Source of the DNA: Chiridota heheva
Lineage: Eukaryota; Echinodermata; Holothuroidea; Apodida; Chiridotidae
Length of the DNA stretch: 64,000 nt
NCBI GenBank assembly: GCA_020152595.1
Contig: JAIGNY010000725.1
Coordinates: 542,001 to 606,000, forward strand
Reading direction: 5' to 3'
A model generated the notes under the pieces. That model was given only the letters and a program-made list of their open reading frames with translations. It was not told the DNA's origin and searched no databases. The translations under genes and the position numbers were made by a program. Of the stretch, positions 1 through 14,200 are shown piece after piece (position 1 is the stretch's first letter; each line of letters starts with the position of its first letter).

Positions 1-1000
1 CATTCTTTTTAGAAGGACCCTCGCTGTCATTCAGTTCAGTGTTTTCACTTTTTTGTATAGAAAAAGTATTGTCATTTGCACTGTAAGTAAGTTGTAATTC
101 GTTTTAGTAGGACCCCAGTAAGGTTGTACTTTAGACAGGGAAATATCCATTGACTTCTCTGTACAAACTTCTCAAAATCTCAAAACTTTTTTGAGTAGGA
201 CTGACTCTGGATGTTATTTGCTTGCAGTTAGAATGTTCCTTAACTTAAGTTAACCTGGTAGGCTGGTGAACTAAGCGAAATTCTTCCTAAAATGTAGGAA
301 AAAGCAAGGTTTTTTGACAAAACTGACTCCAATCCGTTCAACAGCGTGAGAATCGTGTAATCAGACTGACAGGCTTAACTAGTATAGTATACTCCGCACT
401 AGAATTGATATCACTAAGCATCCACAGAGGCCCAGTCATAGTGGTAATTTAATTCTACTTGTTTTGAAATACTTCCTGTTCATCTCTGTATTCGCTACAT
501 GCAGGTCTCTGCATTGACCACATGTATGAATATGCATCATTTTTAATTTAGCTCCAGCCTCCTCACAGCCATTGGGCATCTAGTATCCAGCTGCAGTAAT
601 ATTACAAATTATGTTTGTATTTTATATCCACTATAACTGGACATCCAGTCCCAGTGGCATTCTAAAATAGGTGTATTTCTTCACTGTGACTGGGCATCTG
701 GTCTCAGTGGTATCCAGTCCATTACTGATCTTGGACTTACATGTACATGTACAAAAAGAATTTGCTTGTGTTTTTAATATGGATACGCAATAAAATTTTG
801 ACTATGTATGAGGGTCCACGTTTTTTAAAAGGTACAGTTCGAAAAGTGGGGGGTATTCTATAGTTACTCAGAGTAATCAAATGTATGATTGATGCTAGTG
901 TACACAGAGTAAGTGGAGCATACAGATCTCCCAGCTATTTTAAAGAATCTACGTTTGCAAGTGTTGTGCAACATTGGCAGTTCCAGAAATTATGTGTAAC
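1..1000. other. Non-coding AT-rich sequence, no gene seen
   Basis: No convincing ORF is present. Around 560-720 a short phrase of the type GGGCATCTAGTATCCAG recurs three times in diverged form. At about 945-1000 there is a stretch similar to 3785-3840 inside the neighbouring LINE, suggesting another fragment of the same family. Confidence 0.5.
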
Positions 1001-3943
1001 ATAACATAAGACGATAACGGGCTAAGAAGGGTCAGTCACCCCATTAAAAGCCCAAATTAACACCACCACCATAAGAAATAATGATAATCAAAGACGCCCA
1101 GAGTTAGTAAAGAATTTATTAATGTTTACTTTGAAATTGTGAACAGAATTGGAGCTAACTACCCACTCAGGCAAACCATTCCACTCATTAACAACTCTTT
1201 GCGAAAAGCTAAAATGCCGAATATCTATCCATAAGAACTCTTTGGTCAACTTTAAATTTTTACCACTTGTCACAGGAGGATTAATTAAAACATGCAGGAA
1301 ATAACAGGAAGTCAAAGCATCACTACCAGATAGGAATTTAAAAACGTGAATCATATCGCCACGTACTCTTCTCAACTCAAGCATGGTCCCAGATAGGAAC
1401 TAAAAAAACCTAAATCATATCGCCACGTACTCTTCTCAACTCAAGCATGGTCAAACCAAGAATTTGCAACCTAGATTCATCAGAGAGATTCATTACTTCG
1501 GGAATAAGTCTAGTGGCTCTTCGCTGAACCTGCTCCAAAATGAACTTATTCTTCTCTTAAAAGGGACTCTATAAGCCTGAATGGCATACTCTAGGTGAGG
1601 CCTGACTAACTGTTTATACATATTAAGAACAACCTCTCTACCAAGAAAACAAAAATTTCTTCTAATCAAACCAAGCATCCTATTTGCCCTTGCAGCTGCT
1701 TAAGCACACTGTTTAGAAGGCTTCAGATTGCTAGTAATGACAACACCTAGATCACTTTCTTGATTAACACAACCAAGATTTGAACCATTCATGCAGTAAT
1801 CAAAAGCCAAATTGTTCTGACCAAAATGGATAAGTTTGCATTTATTAACATTGAATGACATCTGCCATGTTTGGGACTACAAAACTAACTTGTCCAGATC
1901 AGTTTGCAAAAGTGAAGAATCCCTAGCATCATCAACAATCCTGTACAGCTTAGTGTCATCAGCAAATTTACAAATCCTGGTGGAGCCAAGGGAAACATTA
2001 ATATCAGTAATAAAGATTAAGAAAAGAAGCAGACCCAATACAGAACCCTGAGGAATACAACTTGTAACTTTCTTCCATGGAGATACTTTACCATTAACAA
2101 CAACTCTTTGTGACCTGTCAACTAACCAAGAATATATCCAACTGGCACACTTTTCCTCCACACCAAGTGCCCTTGTTTTCATCATGAACCTGCCCAATGG
2201 AACCTTATCAAATGCATTTGGGAAATCTAAATAGATAACAGAATCAATTAGTTTAGTAACATCTTCATGAAACTCCAATAAATTAGAAACACGAGACCTC
2301 TTAGGTAAGAACCCATGCTGGGACAAATTCAACAAACCATTGACCAGTAAATGATCTAGTACAACATCCTTAACAATGGACTCCATGACCTTGCACACAA
2401 TACTAGTAAGACTAACTGGCCTATAGTTATAAAGCAAACTGTGGTCACCCTTTTTAAAAATAGGAGTGACATTAGCAATTCTTCAATCACTAGGAACAAC
2501 ACCAACATCAAAGCACTTTGGAAAGATAATACTCAGGGGAACAGAAAGAACATCAGAACACTCACGTAAGACAGCAGGATGTATACCATTTGGACCGGGT
2601 GTTTTATTAGAGTTCAAACCCTTCAACTTCTTAGACACAACATTAACTGAAAAATCAACATTCTTAATGGATACTGGAGAGTGCACACTAAGATAATCCA
2701 CAATATCACCAGCAGGGGACTCCTTAGTAAAAACACACTCAAGTAGTCATTCAAAACCTCAGCCATATCCTTACCACTATTGATAGTAACACCATCATTA
2801 CCCTGAAGGTGACCAACAACCTCCATGGTTTATTGCTTTGAGCGAACATAAGAATAAAATGACTTAGGGTTAATCTTAACCTCTTTGGACAAATGTTTTT
2901 TTCAAAAAGCACTTTATTATCTCTTATCAAACCCTTTGTTAACTTTACATGATCCTTATACCTAGCAAGCTTTGTAGGACACCGACTGTGTGTATAACAA
3001 TGCCACAACTTCTTCTTTTTCCGAACAACCTACAAAACCTCTCGAGACATCCACACTGGCAGATTACGCCTACAGACTTTCTTTAATGGGACAAATCTAT
3101 TTACATCCTCCAAAACTATAGTTCAGAAAATATCCCATGCTTTAGAAGGATATAAGTTTGGAGCAAAGAAGTCCAATCAAATGAAAAGTTATCCTGAAGT
3201 GCAGCAAAGTCAGCATTCTTAAAGCCTAAAACCAGTTTATTAGCTGGAGAAACGTTAGTGAAACAATACAGATCAAAACTAATGAGGTCATGATCACTAC
3301 ACTCTACCATACCACTACTTAGCACATTTCTAATCATACTTTTTTCACTTCTGAAAATGAAATCAAGACAATTACTACCACTTGTGGGAAACAACACATG
3401 CTGGGTAAAATAGTAGTCAGATACAGCTTCCAGGAAATCTTTACGATGTGGACCACTAGTACAAAGATTCCAATCAATGTCTGGAAAGTTAGTCCCCAAA
3501 AACAATAACCCTCCTAGAAGTAACTTTTTGAAGCAGACAAGCAATTTCTGATTGTTCTCAGGACTAGAATTTGGTGATCTATACACAACACCAACAACCA
3601 CTGAACTACCAACATTGCCATCAACAATAAGCTCACACCATAGGCAATTTAAAAAACCAAAAGAAAACTGAGCAGTACTGTGTATACAATTAAAACTGTC
3701 TTTCACAAACAATAAAATGCCACCTCCTCCACCATTGAGAGTATCTAATCTGTCTTGCCTAAAAACTGAGTAACTTGGAATATAAACCTCTGAATCTACA
3801 TTTGCAAGCTTCACGCAACATTGGGCAGTTCCAAAAAATAGGTGCACAAGGGGGTCAGTGACATCTCCTCCAGGTAACCCCTCACCCTGGAATCCCAATC
3901 CCACTGAATACCCCCCCCCCTTCCTTTTTTTTTTTCTCTCCAA
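1000..3943 (-). mobile_element. Decayed CR1/Jockey-type LINE (endonuclease + reverse transcriptase)
   Basis: On the minus strand, coding segments appear in order with frameshifts between them. 3943-3116 carries the end of an AP-endonuclease domain (VVVGVVYRSPNSSPEN, FPDIDWNL, CSDHDLISFDL). 3008-2751 is the linker. 2701-2483 has the RT finger motif (TPGPNGIHPAVLREC). 2437-1877 is the RT core (YRPVSLTSIVCKVMES, QHGFLPKRS, IPQGSVLGLLLF, FADDTKLYRI). 1678-1493 holds the thumb (MLGLIRRNFCFLGRE, LVRPHLEYA). 1384-1088 holds the C-terminus (LELRRVRGDMIHVFKFLSG). The motif order is that of non-LTR retrotransposons. The 5' end is truncated and several frameshifts make it inactive. Confidence 0.88.
1325..1450 (-). 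repeat. Tandem duplication of about 64 bp in the LINE C-terminus
   Basis: The phrase ATCATATCGCCACGTACTCT with its flanks occurs twice in a row (about 1325-1386 and 1389-1450). It repeats the segment coding for LELRRVRGDMIHVFKF, so it arose after insertion or in a defective copy. Confidence 0.8.
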
Positions 3944-4403
3944 GCTTGCCTACCAGGAAAAACATGCAAGTGCAATTTATGCTGCTCATCGCAAGTGTCT
4001 TCGTACAGTATGCTATGAAAACTGTCAATTATTTGTAATGCAATCGATCATGCACATTACAGTTCTTAAGGTACACGGAAACAAAATTGGTTAGAATTTT
4101 TGTTTCTTTACCATTTTCGACATTCTCAAGAAAATTAAGTTTTTATTTCCTGAAGAGATTGTATAAAACATATTGAAGGAGGAATATTTTTGAGTATTTT
4201 CTACAAGGAATGGATTGTGAAGGAATTTATCTTGCAATTTTAGAGTTTCATAACCAGGGATGCGATAGTTTTAGATAAGAATCAAAAATTAAAGAGGCTT
4301 TTCCTATGCAGCCTAACACTTATGACCTAGAGCTATGGTTGCCATATCAAGAGTGGCCTGTAATACAAGGTGGTTATGTCTGACCACTTACAAGTAAGTA
4401 ATT

Positions 4404-4977
4404 ACTGTACTGTAGTTCAGGGGTGGAACAAGTCCATCTTATTTCAAAGAGGACTTAAAAAGAAGCAAAATGGTGCACAAAGCATTAAAAATATTATTCT
4501 GTTAAGGAGATTTCTAAGTTAAAAGTTTGGTATCATTTATGTAGAAACGACTGAAATCAGACTAAATGTGACGTCACAGCCTTGGCTTTCTCAAAGGTTT
4601 TACGTATTATATCATATTTTGTTCTGCGATTTTGCAGCCTAAAAACCATTGGATATGTCAGGGAAATAGTAAACAGAATCAATTGCTGTAAGGGTAATTA
4701 AAATTCACCACTTCAAGAAAGTAAAGGAAAAATCTTTCAAATAATAAAAGAACTAAATAAATTTTCTTTAAAATACATTACCAATTGCTAAGAATATAAG
4801 GAGGGTGCCAACCTTCGATAGTAGACTTACTACACCAGTAATTTCTACACAGATATGACAAGAGCTTGAATATCTCCTTTAATGGAATAAAATTATTGAA
4901 TGCTTTCTTCACCATTTTGTTTGTTTTAAAGTCCTCCTTTACATAAGATAAACTTGCTTGACCAGTAAACTAATCCT
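4404..4977. mobile_element. MITE family A, copy 1 (long TIR, TTAA target)
   Basis: The right end reads ACTAATCCT|TTAA (TTAA at 4978-4981), the reverse complement of the family's left end. The left end (TAGTTCAGGGGTGG) is eroded and its TTAA is lost. The body matches the copy at 14547-15115 throughout, including AAAAACCATTGGA-A and GTAGACTTA. The inverted termini extend inward for well over 100 bp with divergence. There is no coding capacity. Confidence 0.8.
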
Positions 4978-5179
4978 TTAAGTTGTCCTTCATTTAGTTA
5001 ATTACAAAAGTCAAAGACAATTGCACAGAAAGGCCTTAACATATTTCAAAAAGTTTTCCATAAGTGAAAGTTTGTAACTTTTTTCTGCAAATGTTTTTAT
5101 GCATACTCACATTATCTTCTATAGTTTTCCTCTAAAGTGCATCTTTTGTATCTAAATTGCTCTACTTTTCAAGATTACC

Positions 5180-5286
5180 ATGTCATCTTGGTTTTTTGGA
5201 CAACCAACGAGCTCACTTCCTCCTATCACGCCTCTTCAAGAGCAGAGAAGCAAACAAATTGCATCATTGCGAGCTCTCAATCCAAA
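5180..5286 (+). CDS. VPS37A: VPS37A coding exon 1
   Basis: This exon encodes residues 1-35 plus two bases of the next codon. It begins MSSWFFGQPTSS and continues TPLQEQRSKQIASLRALNP. The donor is AA|GTAAGT. The QRSKQIASLR helix matches the QKQRLIESLR segment at the start of vertebrate VPS37A. A different reading frame also gives a 64-codon ORF here, which is a shadow. Confidence 0.93.
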
Positions 5287-8200
5287 GTAAGTTTTAAGTT
5301 CAAAACACCTTTTTTCTCTTCAATTTATTAATTTTTTTAGTACACTTTGTTTGTCTTTTGTCACAGTAATAGTAAGTTGTCCTAAATATTCTTTAAAGAG
5401 ATGATATTAACTGATATTTTCCAAATACTTAGAAGAGGGTATATTTATTATCTTTCAATATTAATTTTAATGTAAGTTTTAATCACAGATTTTTACACGG
5501 GTCAATATTCAGTTTAGGATTGAATATGCATATTTTTTGTTAATATATACAAATGACTTTTGTTCCTTTCAGTGTGGTGGAACTAAAGTGTGATGTAGAG
5601 TACAGAGTCTCATTTTCTCTACAGGGGCATACCATCGCCTTAGAAATGTAAGTAAAAATGTTACATATCAAATAAGTCAAATTAAATTGTTGTATTTCAT
5701 TGTTAATGGTGTGTTGTGCATGTGACTGTAATAATTTAGACTGACAATCATTAACTACACAGTACATAAAATCTTGTACAATCTGTTGAAACACTTAACC
5801 TTTATATCCCCAAACTAGTCGTTGCACGACCGGTTTGGACATGCATCTTTCAAAAATTTATATTGCTTCGTCAAATAGGCCCACAACAGTGATCCTGGTT
5901 TTATTTAAAGAGCTTGAATACACTAGTTCTTTCAATGAATTAACATTTTGATGTGGGTTATACTGAGAATTCATTTATAAAATGTGGTTGGAAATGGGTA
6001 AAGAGTAAAATTTTGTCAAATTTTTATTTTCTTCTTAAAACTTACTTGCCATACTTCCAGACCTTGCTTTTGCCTGAAAACCTGTGAAAAACTGTCAAAT
6101 ACATCAATACATCCAATTCGGTTGAATTTTGACTGCCCCTTTCATCAATATTTTTTGGGCAAAATTTGTGTACAATTGCATGATTTTTAGCCTTTTGACA
6201 CCCAATTTTTGAAAAAATTGTAGATCCTGATTGCAATACAACTGCCCTACGCAAAATATATTGTTGGATCAAAATTTCCATATTTTCACTTGAAAACATA
6301 AAGAGCAAACAAACCCACAATGTACTCATAGGCAGCGTGGTGTAGCAGTAAGCATGCAGGACTTCTGGTATCGTGAGGCTGACCCAGGTTGAAAAAACCA
6401 AATTGAATAGCATTAATATAAACAAACTTGTAGTGGCTTTGTTTTTGAAAGCATTAATGAATAATTACAGGGTTGTTTATTTTCATTGTTTTTGCATGTT
6501 TTGCTTTGGGAAAGAAAAATTAATAATTTAGACTGGTATCAATAGAAAGGAAATTTTACAAACAATCTAAATATGTAAAAAAAGGTCCTCAATTTTCATT
6601 ATTCACAAGAAATAATAGAAGCTCAAAGAAATTAAGCAATTTTGCCTAAACTTTGCAAATTTTTCATTGATATTTTCTTTATTTTTTAATTTTTGTATTG
6701 AATATTGAAAGTTTATTGTCTTAGCATTCATATAAACCAAACTTGTAGTAATCAACAAGAAAACGCGTTTAAATTGGAAAGTTATGAAAATCAATTTTGA
6801 AGAAAAAAAGTTCCAAAAAATTGCAGTCACATTTTGAACATGCTGGGGATGTAAGGATTAAGTGACTTTCAATTAACTGTCCAATTTTGACTAATTTGTT
6901 TTACTTATGATTTCTAATCCATTTTCAGACATTTATTAAAGGATTGTTTGCTTTATCTTCCATAAGCTGAGAAAAATGTTGGGGAAATACTTTACAAGTC
7001 TTGTTTTTGTTTTTAAATCCTGGACAGACTCCTTCCCCCTCAGTTTCCTCAAGATAAACCAGAAGTTAAAGTGTCACCTCCAGTTCGACACCCTTGGGTG
7101 AATGATTCTATGCAAGTTGTTGGCTGCTCTTCCCTAATCCAAGTATGTACCCTCTTTTACTAATATCTAACCACAATTATATAATAGGAGGTTCTTTCAT
7201 TGTACATTTTTACTAACAGTTGTTTTTCTTCAAAAAAACCTCCCAAAAAATTGACATTTAAGCAAAAGGGGGAGTGGGGGCTGTGGATTTCACATCTCCA
7301 CAGTGGCTCTCCTGTGGCTATGTTAGTTCATGTATGCTTCTGATATGTTTCCACACAGGTTCCTAAGTGTCAAAATCGCTATTGAAGAAACTCAATGTTA
7401 CTCAAGAGTTACAATGTTCAGAAAATTAATCAGTACCCTCTTCCAAATTTTTTAAAAAGAAGGTCATTAAAAGTTATTGTGACAAACTGGTCTCAATTGC
7501 AAGAAATTTAGCCATTGAGAATAATTAGTATGCATGAATATTCATCAAAGGGCCTATCAGTAGCAGTGCTGCTGGTGCAATAGAGAAAGCCCAGAATAAT
7601 ACACCCTCTCTATTTAGATAAGTGTTCCTCAAGTACATAATCAATCTTTAGGTAGCCTTTTGTAATACTAGTATATTGCACTAACCATTCAGCAAGCACT
7701 GTATGCTTCCAGTGCTTGATTCACAGAGGGGCAGGGAAATTTAAAATAGGTATCTTGTGAAAATCAAATGTAAAAATGTAGTACTTTTTTTTCTTCACGA
7801 ATCACACTGATGAGGCCCTAGAGGTCTCTGGCAAATGTACCCTCTCTAAGTCATGGGTTGTAAAGTGTAACCAGCAATTTTTTTAATTTTGATCTTAAAT
7901 CAATATTATTATATTTTTCATTGTAAAGTGCTTGTGAGCAAACCTTGAGCACTTAAATATCTGGTATAATAAATTCACATAGCCATTCAAATCCAGATGG
8001 TTTTTTTTTTTTTTTATTTATTTTTTTTTTTTTTAGCAGCTGTATAAGCCATAGAAGTGTTAGTTGTGTTTCTTTCTGCAATCATCTAAATTTAAAAAAA
8101 AAAAATCTACAAGTAAAATATATTTTGAAAGAACAGTTTCTGTACATTTTAGTGTGTGGTGTTATAGAAATTATCAAGTTTTGGTCTCAACCATATCAAG

Positions 8201-11200
8201 GGTCTTGTACAAAGCTACAGTATGCAAAATATGTCATAATCTTTATTGAACAGATGACAGACTAAAAGTGAATATTATACTTTTTGATTTAAACATTCAG
8301 TTTGGTGTTCACACTGACCTCGGACGTGTTATTCAAGAAATCGTGAGTGAGTTCAACCAACATCCACCAATGGTGTTTCCTACTGGGCCTAATCAACAGT
8401 AAGTACAGAACATCAATCCTGAGGCAGAAACAGCATAAGTGTTTCATTTTGCATTAATATTATTTTCCTATGTGATGGTAATAATGGTAGTCCTTTACAC
8501 AAACTTTGACTTGGAAACACATTCTTATACTTACAGTAGTTCACTTGCTGCTCACCCTCCCCAGAGTTTCCTCATCATTGCCAACGAACCAACCCTTTAC
8601 ACATTAATCAAGGAACATTTCAAGGTTTTGTTAAGGACTTCACTGTTATATTTTGTCAATTTGCAAGAATCAAAGGTTATTTTACCCAGAATTTTGTGAG
8701 ATTTAACTTAATTTGCTTGCAAATGTTTGTCACTCTCTGTCGAGCTTGAACATTGGTTTGCTTGTAAAGTGCTTGAACAAGAATATCATAATTAGTAGTA
8801 TTTATTATGCAAAACAAAAAAATAGATTGCTCCTACCTTCCAACAGGAACTGCTGAAAGCATAGTACTGATAGTAATGTGTCTATAATTATTATTGTTTT
8901 TTGTGGAATAAGAGAAACTATTGAAAATTCAATCTAATTCTAAAATTTGTATATCATGTATGGAGTTATAAAAAAAATCTATATTAATCATTATTTTTTT
9001 TTGTTCTCTGTAGACCAGTCATAAATATGTACCAACCTTATGCAGAAGCCCCAGTACAACATGCTCTTCAACCAGGTCAACTCGGAGGTCAAATGTATAG
9101 TCCTAATTTACCTCCCACTGGACCACAAGTGAACTCATCCTCTATCAGCCATATTGAGTTTCCATCCACAATGGAAGATGCAGATAATCATAACCCCACC
9201 CCTACTTATGAATATTCATCATCTCCTATGACACAGCCACTCAGCAGTAGGGTTCCATACCTTGGAGTTGTGCCTAATTGTCCTCCTCCAGAATTGCTGG
9301 TAATTGACTTTACTTTTAATGTTTAAATGGAGTCCTTAAAGGTATATGGGCATGTAGGGATTTTTTTAAGCAGATTAAAGACCATTAAATTATTAGCGCA
9401 ACAGTCTTTAAATGGTCAAAAGAGCACTGTCACTTTAAGTTTTGACAAATCAAAGTTTTTTAAAGTTTTCAGCATACATATGCAAGATGTATGAACAGGA
9501 CAACAACTAAAATTCTGTATGTAATTTTGTTACATTTTGTAAATTTTAAGAGAGTTAATTGTTTGTTTTGTTTTTCTTTCACAAATTTCAAATATCAAAG
9601 GTTGTTAAATTGCTTTCTACTGCTAAATCTGGGTCAAGGTTTTAATAATTTCTAATTTCCTGTTAACTAGAGCCACCTTCTCCCATCTAAAATATTTGGG
9701 GAAGGGCCAAAAACAACAAGTTAACACGAGCAACTTTCTAGTTGTTCCATTCTTAGGTCACAAAATATTGTGCAATTTATGGTAATTACTGTTGGTAACT
9801 AAGTCTTGAAATGCTGTAAACTGGACATGTTTTATCCAATTTTTGCTGTTTTCATGGTTTTAGTACATTTTCAACCATAGAAGCTCATGTTGTTGCTACC
9901 TGTCCATATACCTTTCATTTCTATAAACAAAGGAGAATGGTACTGAAAGACATCAATGGTTCTACTGTCAGTTGGTTGAACATTTTAAGGTCCAATAATA
10001 TTTGGGTGCCACAAGAATACATTGAGTTATGTAGATCTGTGGTCAATCCTCTCTTGTGATGTCATGAATAGATACCTTTTAGGTACCTTTTACCAGTGTA
10101 TAATTGGAAAAGGCATGCCCATAAACATTAAAAGGTGAATAGTATTTTAAAGTGAATATATTTTCAGTTTCTTCATTAGTATCAGGCCTCCCACTGACTC
10201 CTATTTTTCCTATATTTTCCTATAAAAAAATGTCCTCCTATATTTTTCATGAATTTGGGCTATATTTTTGTTTATTCTCCTATAGTTTTACTTAAATAGG
10301 CAAAAGTCTTAGAGCACACCAAAAATTCATGAAAAATTGTAAAATATAACTTCAAATATTACAGGTATTCTTTTAAGCTTTAAATGATTGATTAAACACT
10401 AATAATACTGCCTATACAGTAGCTATAACTGTATTTATCAGTCATATTCTCATGTCACAAAGAATTTGGAATGGTTGTTGGTCACTTTAATGAGCACAAT
10501 TTCTTGCCCCTGATTTTTGGGCTGACAGAGCAAGCTTGTTACATTAACTTCTGTTCATGCCTTAGAATCAGCTGAATAAAATGGAAAAGAATATAAACTA
10601 AAGTAAGTCAGAACCAAGTATTATTAGCAAGTGATTTTGTTAGAGTAGAGCACTTTGGCATGTTTTATGTGTAATGGAGGTATTTTATTAATATTGCAGT
10701 TTGACTCTTACAAATAAAATAAAGCAATGATTTCTAACTGAATGTATTACTCTATTAGCTGAAAGAGTTGTCAATCTGGAAAGATCTGTTTGTGAATTTT
10801 AAAGAAAGCACCTGTAGTTATTGAGTTACGACTGCAGATCAGTTTTGATTTATGCAAAATTTGAGATGTTAAACTGGGCAAAAAGCTCAAAATCTTTATG
10901 ATGTCCTTTCAATTTCTTTCCTATATCATAAATAGTCACTGAAAATGATGGGAAAGTCTATTCTTGCTAGAATTTGATGGGTTGTAAAATATAGGATCTA
11001 CAAGAGAAAATACCAAGGTCAACCCTATAACTCATCACACAATTTGGCATAAATATGCAAATTCATACCTGAGATTAAAATTGTTGTAAAATGGTCAGTG
11101 TTTAACCAAACTTTATGAAATGTTTTGCTTCTCTGGTTTTTTAATAGATTTTAAGTAATTTAGCTAATTTTGCCTTTACATGTCTCTATGTACAGTACCA

Positions 11201-14200
11201 TAAGATCATGTAGTTTAGGATATCATAAGAGAGTAGTAATTTTAGTTTAGATTGAAGTAAATTAACTTGTTTGAAAAATTTGTTTCCTCCGAGCCTAACC
11301 ATCAGTTTGTCTTCAACAGTCTTGTGTACTTGAAAGTGTTAATACTGGAAAGTAGAATAATGAAAATTGGAAAGAAAAATTTGGAATTTGGACAGTAATA
11401 TACGATGAAGCATCAGATTAATCACTGAAAACTGCAGGCAACTCATGAAGTAGAAGCTGTTGTATAAAAGCAACATGATGAACCACTTAACTTTTTTAAT
11501 AGTTAAGGTTTTCATTAAACAAGTTAATATTTTCTGATGGTTATTATGGTTTGTTTAAATGCAAGTGCAGTAGATATCATGAATTCCATCAATAATTTGA
11601 AGGCAATTATATAATATGAACAGTTTTTAATGTATGCACAAACTGTATGAAAGAGAAGCTGGCTCAAAATCTTTTATGTAATCAAGTTTGTTTTAAATTC
11701 AGTCAATGATAATCATCACTGTTTTCTTCCACTAAATTTTAAGTAAAGAAATCCAAAACCTCTTGACTATGAAAAACATTGATAATATAAGAAAATTCAT
11801 AGGTTTTTTCTTTGGATGTCACAAAGTTTGTATCAATATATTTATATATACATGTATATATACCTAATATGTCCCTAGATTCGACCATATGCGAAACATT
11901 TGCTTAAATAATTTAACTCTAAGGGGAAAACATTTGCTGAGGGAAAATTTTCATTTCATTTTAATGTTTTTGCAAAATATTCTAAGCATATTTTTATTGT
12001 CGGAAATGGTTTTATATTTTTCTTTATGCTCTAAAACAGGTTAGGGTTAGGTTAGGTTAGGTTTAGGTTTTAGGGTTAGTTAAAGAAAGCAAATGTTAGT
12101 GTGCAAGTCAATGGAGCTTTCGCCTTATGGTCGAATCTAGGTGTATATATATATATATATATAAATATATATATATATGCATAAATAATGTTCTGTACAC
12201 TCTTAGAAAAGGTTCCAAATAAAGGACAATATAGAATATATTTTGTTCTAAAATGTATATAATTATAACATAAAAGATAACAGGTTTGACAAGAACTTTA
12301 AGCCTTTTGTTTGTATTACAACTTTTATTTGTAAATTATTATTTTATTATTGAAAATAAAAAAATTCATACACTTTGAAAATGATTATTTATTGAAATAT
12401 TATTGAAAATTAAAGAAAATTGCCAGGAAATTAAGGAAAGCTCCCTTATTTTGAGGAAAATTACCCCAAAATTGGCCAAAAAATTTGCGAGTTGGACAGA
12501 ATCATGCCCAAGTCAGTTAGATACCTGGTTGATCACTCCTCAACATGATGATAACAATGTGATACTTTGGCAACGATCTTACATAGTCAGGCAGAGAGGT
12601 AAAACTTCAAATCTACTTTTAGAATGAGTGCTTTGTTGGAATCATGCCCGACTAATCTAGATTTTTCTATATTTAATGGAATTTTTACCATATAAAAAAA
12701 ATGCCTGGAAATGGAAGAAAATGTTCCAAAAATTGAAGAAAATTGCCTGGAAGTTATTTGAAGTTCCTAAAAATTGAAGAAAATTTCCTGAAATTGGCCA
12801 AAATCTTAAAATCTGCATGAAAAAATGGAAATTTCTTGAAAATTAAAGTCAATTGCCCGCAAATCAACAAAATGTTGCAAACATTGCCAGCGAAATTAAG
12901 GAAATTGAGAAAAATTTCCCTAAAATTGTAAAAAACAATCGCGGAAATAAAAAAATTGCCCGTTAATGAAGGAAATTAACCTAATATTAAATAAAATTGC
13001 TTGGAAATTAAGGAAATTTTCGAAAAAACGAAGAAAATTGTCTAGTTAACAAGGAAAACTAAAAATTTAGAAACAATTTCTGAAAATTGGCCAAAATATT
13101 GGCCAACAAATTTCCCGAAAATAATAAAAACCTGCCCGAAAATGAAAGAAATTTCCCGGTAATGAAGGTTATTTTCCAAAGGCTAATCTTTTCTTTTGCT
13201 CTAAACAGGATCCAAACTGTGTGTATAAGATGCCTGCTATGCCAGCTAATTTCAATAAGTTGCTTGGATCAGCGAGTAAAGAGGACCTTCAAGCACTCCT
13301 GGAAAGAGAGGATAGGATCATGGATCTTGCTCAGCAATTGCCTGAAATAAAGTACCTGTTTGATCAACGAAATTATTTATTTCAGGCTTGCGAAGAACTT
13401 GCAAGTAATTCAGATACATTCATTTAGCACATCTACAATGTATGTATAATAAGTGTTACATTTCAGTCTTTGAAGAGGGCATGACATGAACAAATAAAAA
13501 TTGAGATTATAACAGTTTTGCATTAATATCAAAAACATAATTTTCCATCAAAAGTTCCGAACAGAAACAATTTGCATGAACAAATTTGAAACTAATCAAG
13601 CAATCGACGCTCCCGACAATGCAACAATTTAAAACGGCTAAGCAACGTGTGACGTCACTCCCAGAATCACTCCCAGAACGATCTCATCAGTGAATTCGAA
13701 CATACACACAAATACAGTGCTAATTCCATAAGCCAAGTTTCTCCTTTGCTTCACAATTCCTGTTCTTCAGAAGACATTGATATTTCAGTCCGTTTCTGAT
13801 GTAAATAAATGTTTTTAATAGAATTTACTATGTTAGGCTGCTGCCAAGCAGGAATATTCGGAACGTAATTTGGTTTAAACCAATAATTTCTATTGTATGA
13901 AGTTATACATCCTAATAATTTTTGTTACATTTAAATTCTATGACAATAATGTACATACAATATATGATATTATCGTGTGAAATGTTAAATTAAGAAAAAT
14001 AATCAATGCCGTCATGTTAAAATTTATGAACTTAAAAGTTTCAGTGTTAGGCCTAATGTTAGACACAGGCTTTGCAACACTTAGGTCAGATCATACGGCA
14101 TTTCGAAAAGCGTTGATATATTTTCATGAAACTTAAAGATATGACTTCATTTGAATATGCCTATGTTTAAGAAAATAACAGCTTTGTAAGAAATGTATTG

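Noticed and set aside
3116..3943. 275-codon minus-strand ORF as a host gene
   Set aside because: It is the endonuclease part of a LINE, followed by RT segments in shifted frames.
9027..9326. 99-codon ORF as a stand-alone small gene
   Set aside because: It is VPS37A exon 5; flanking splice sites and phase join it to exons 4 and 6, and its last nine codons are intronic.
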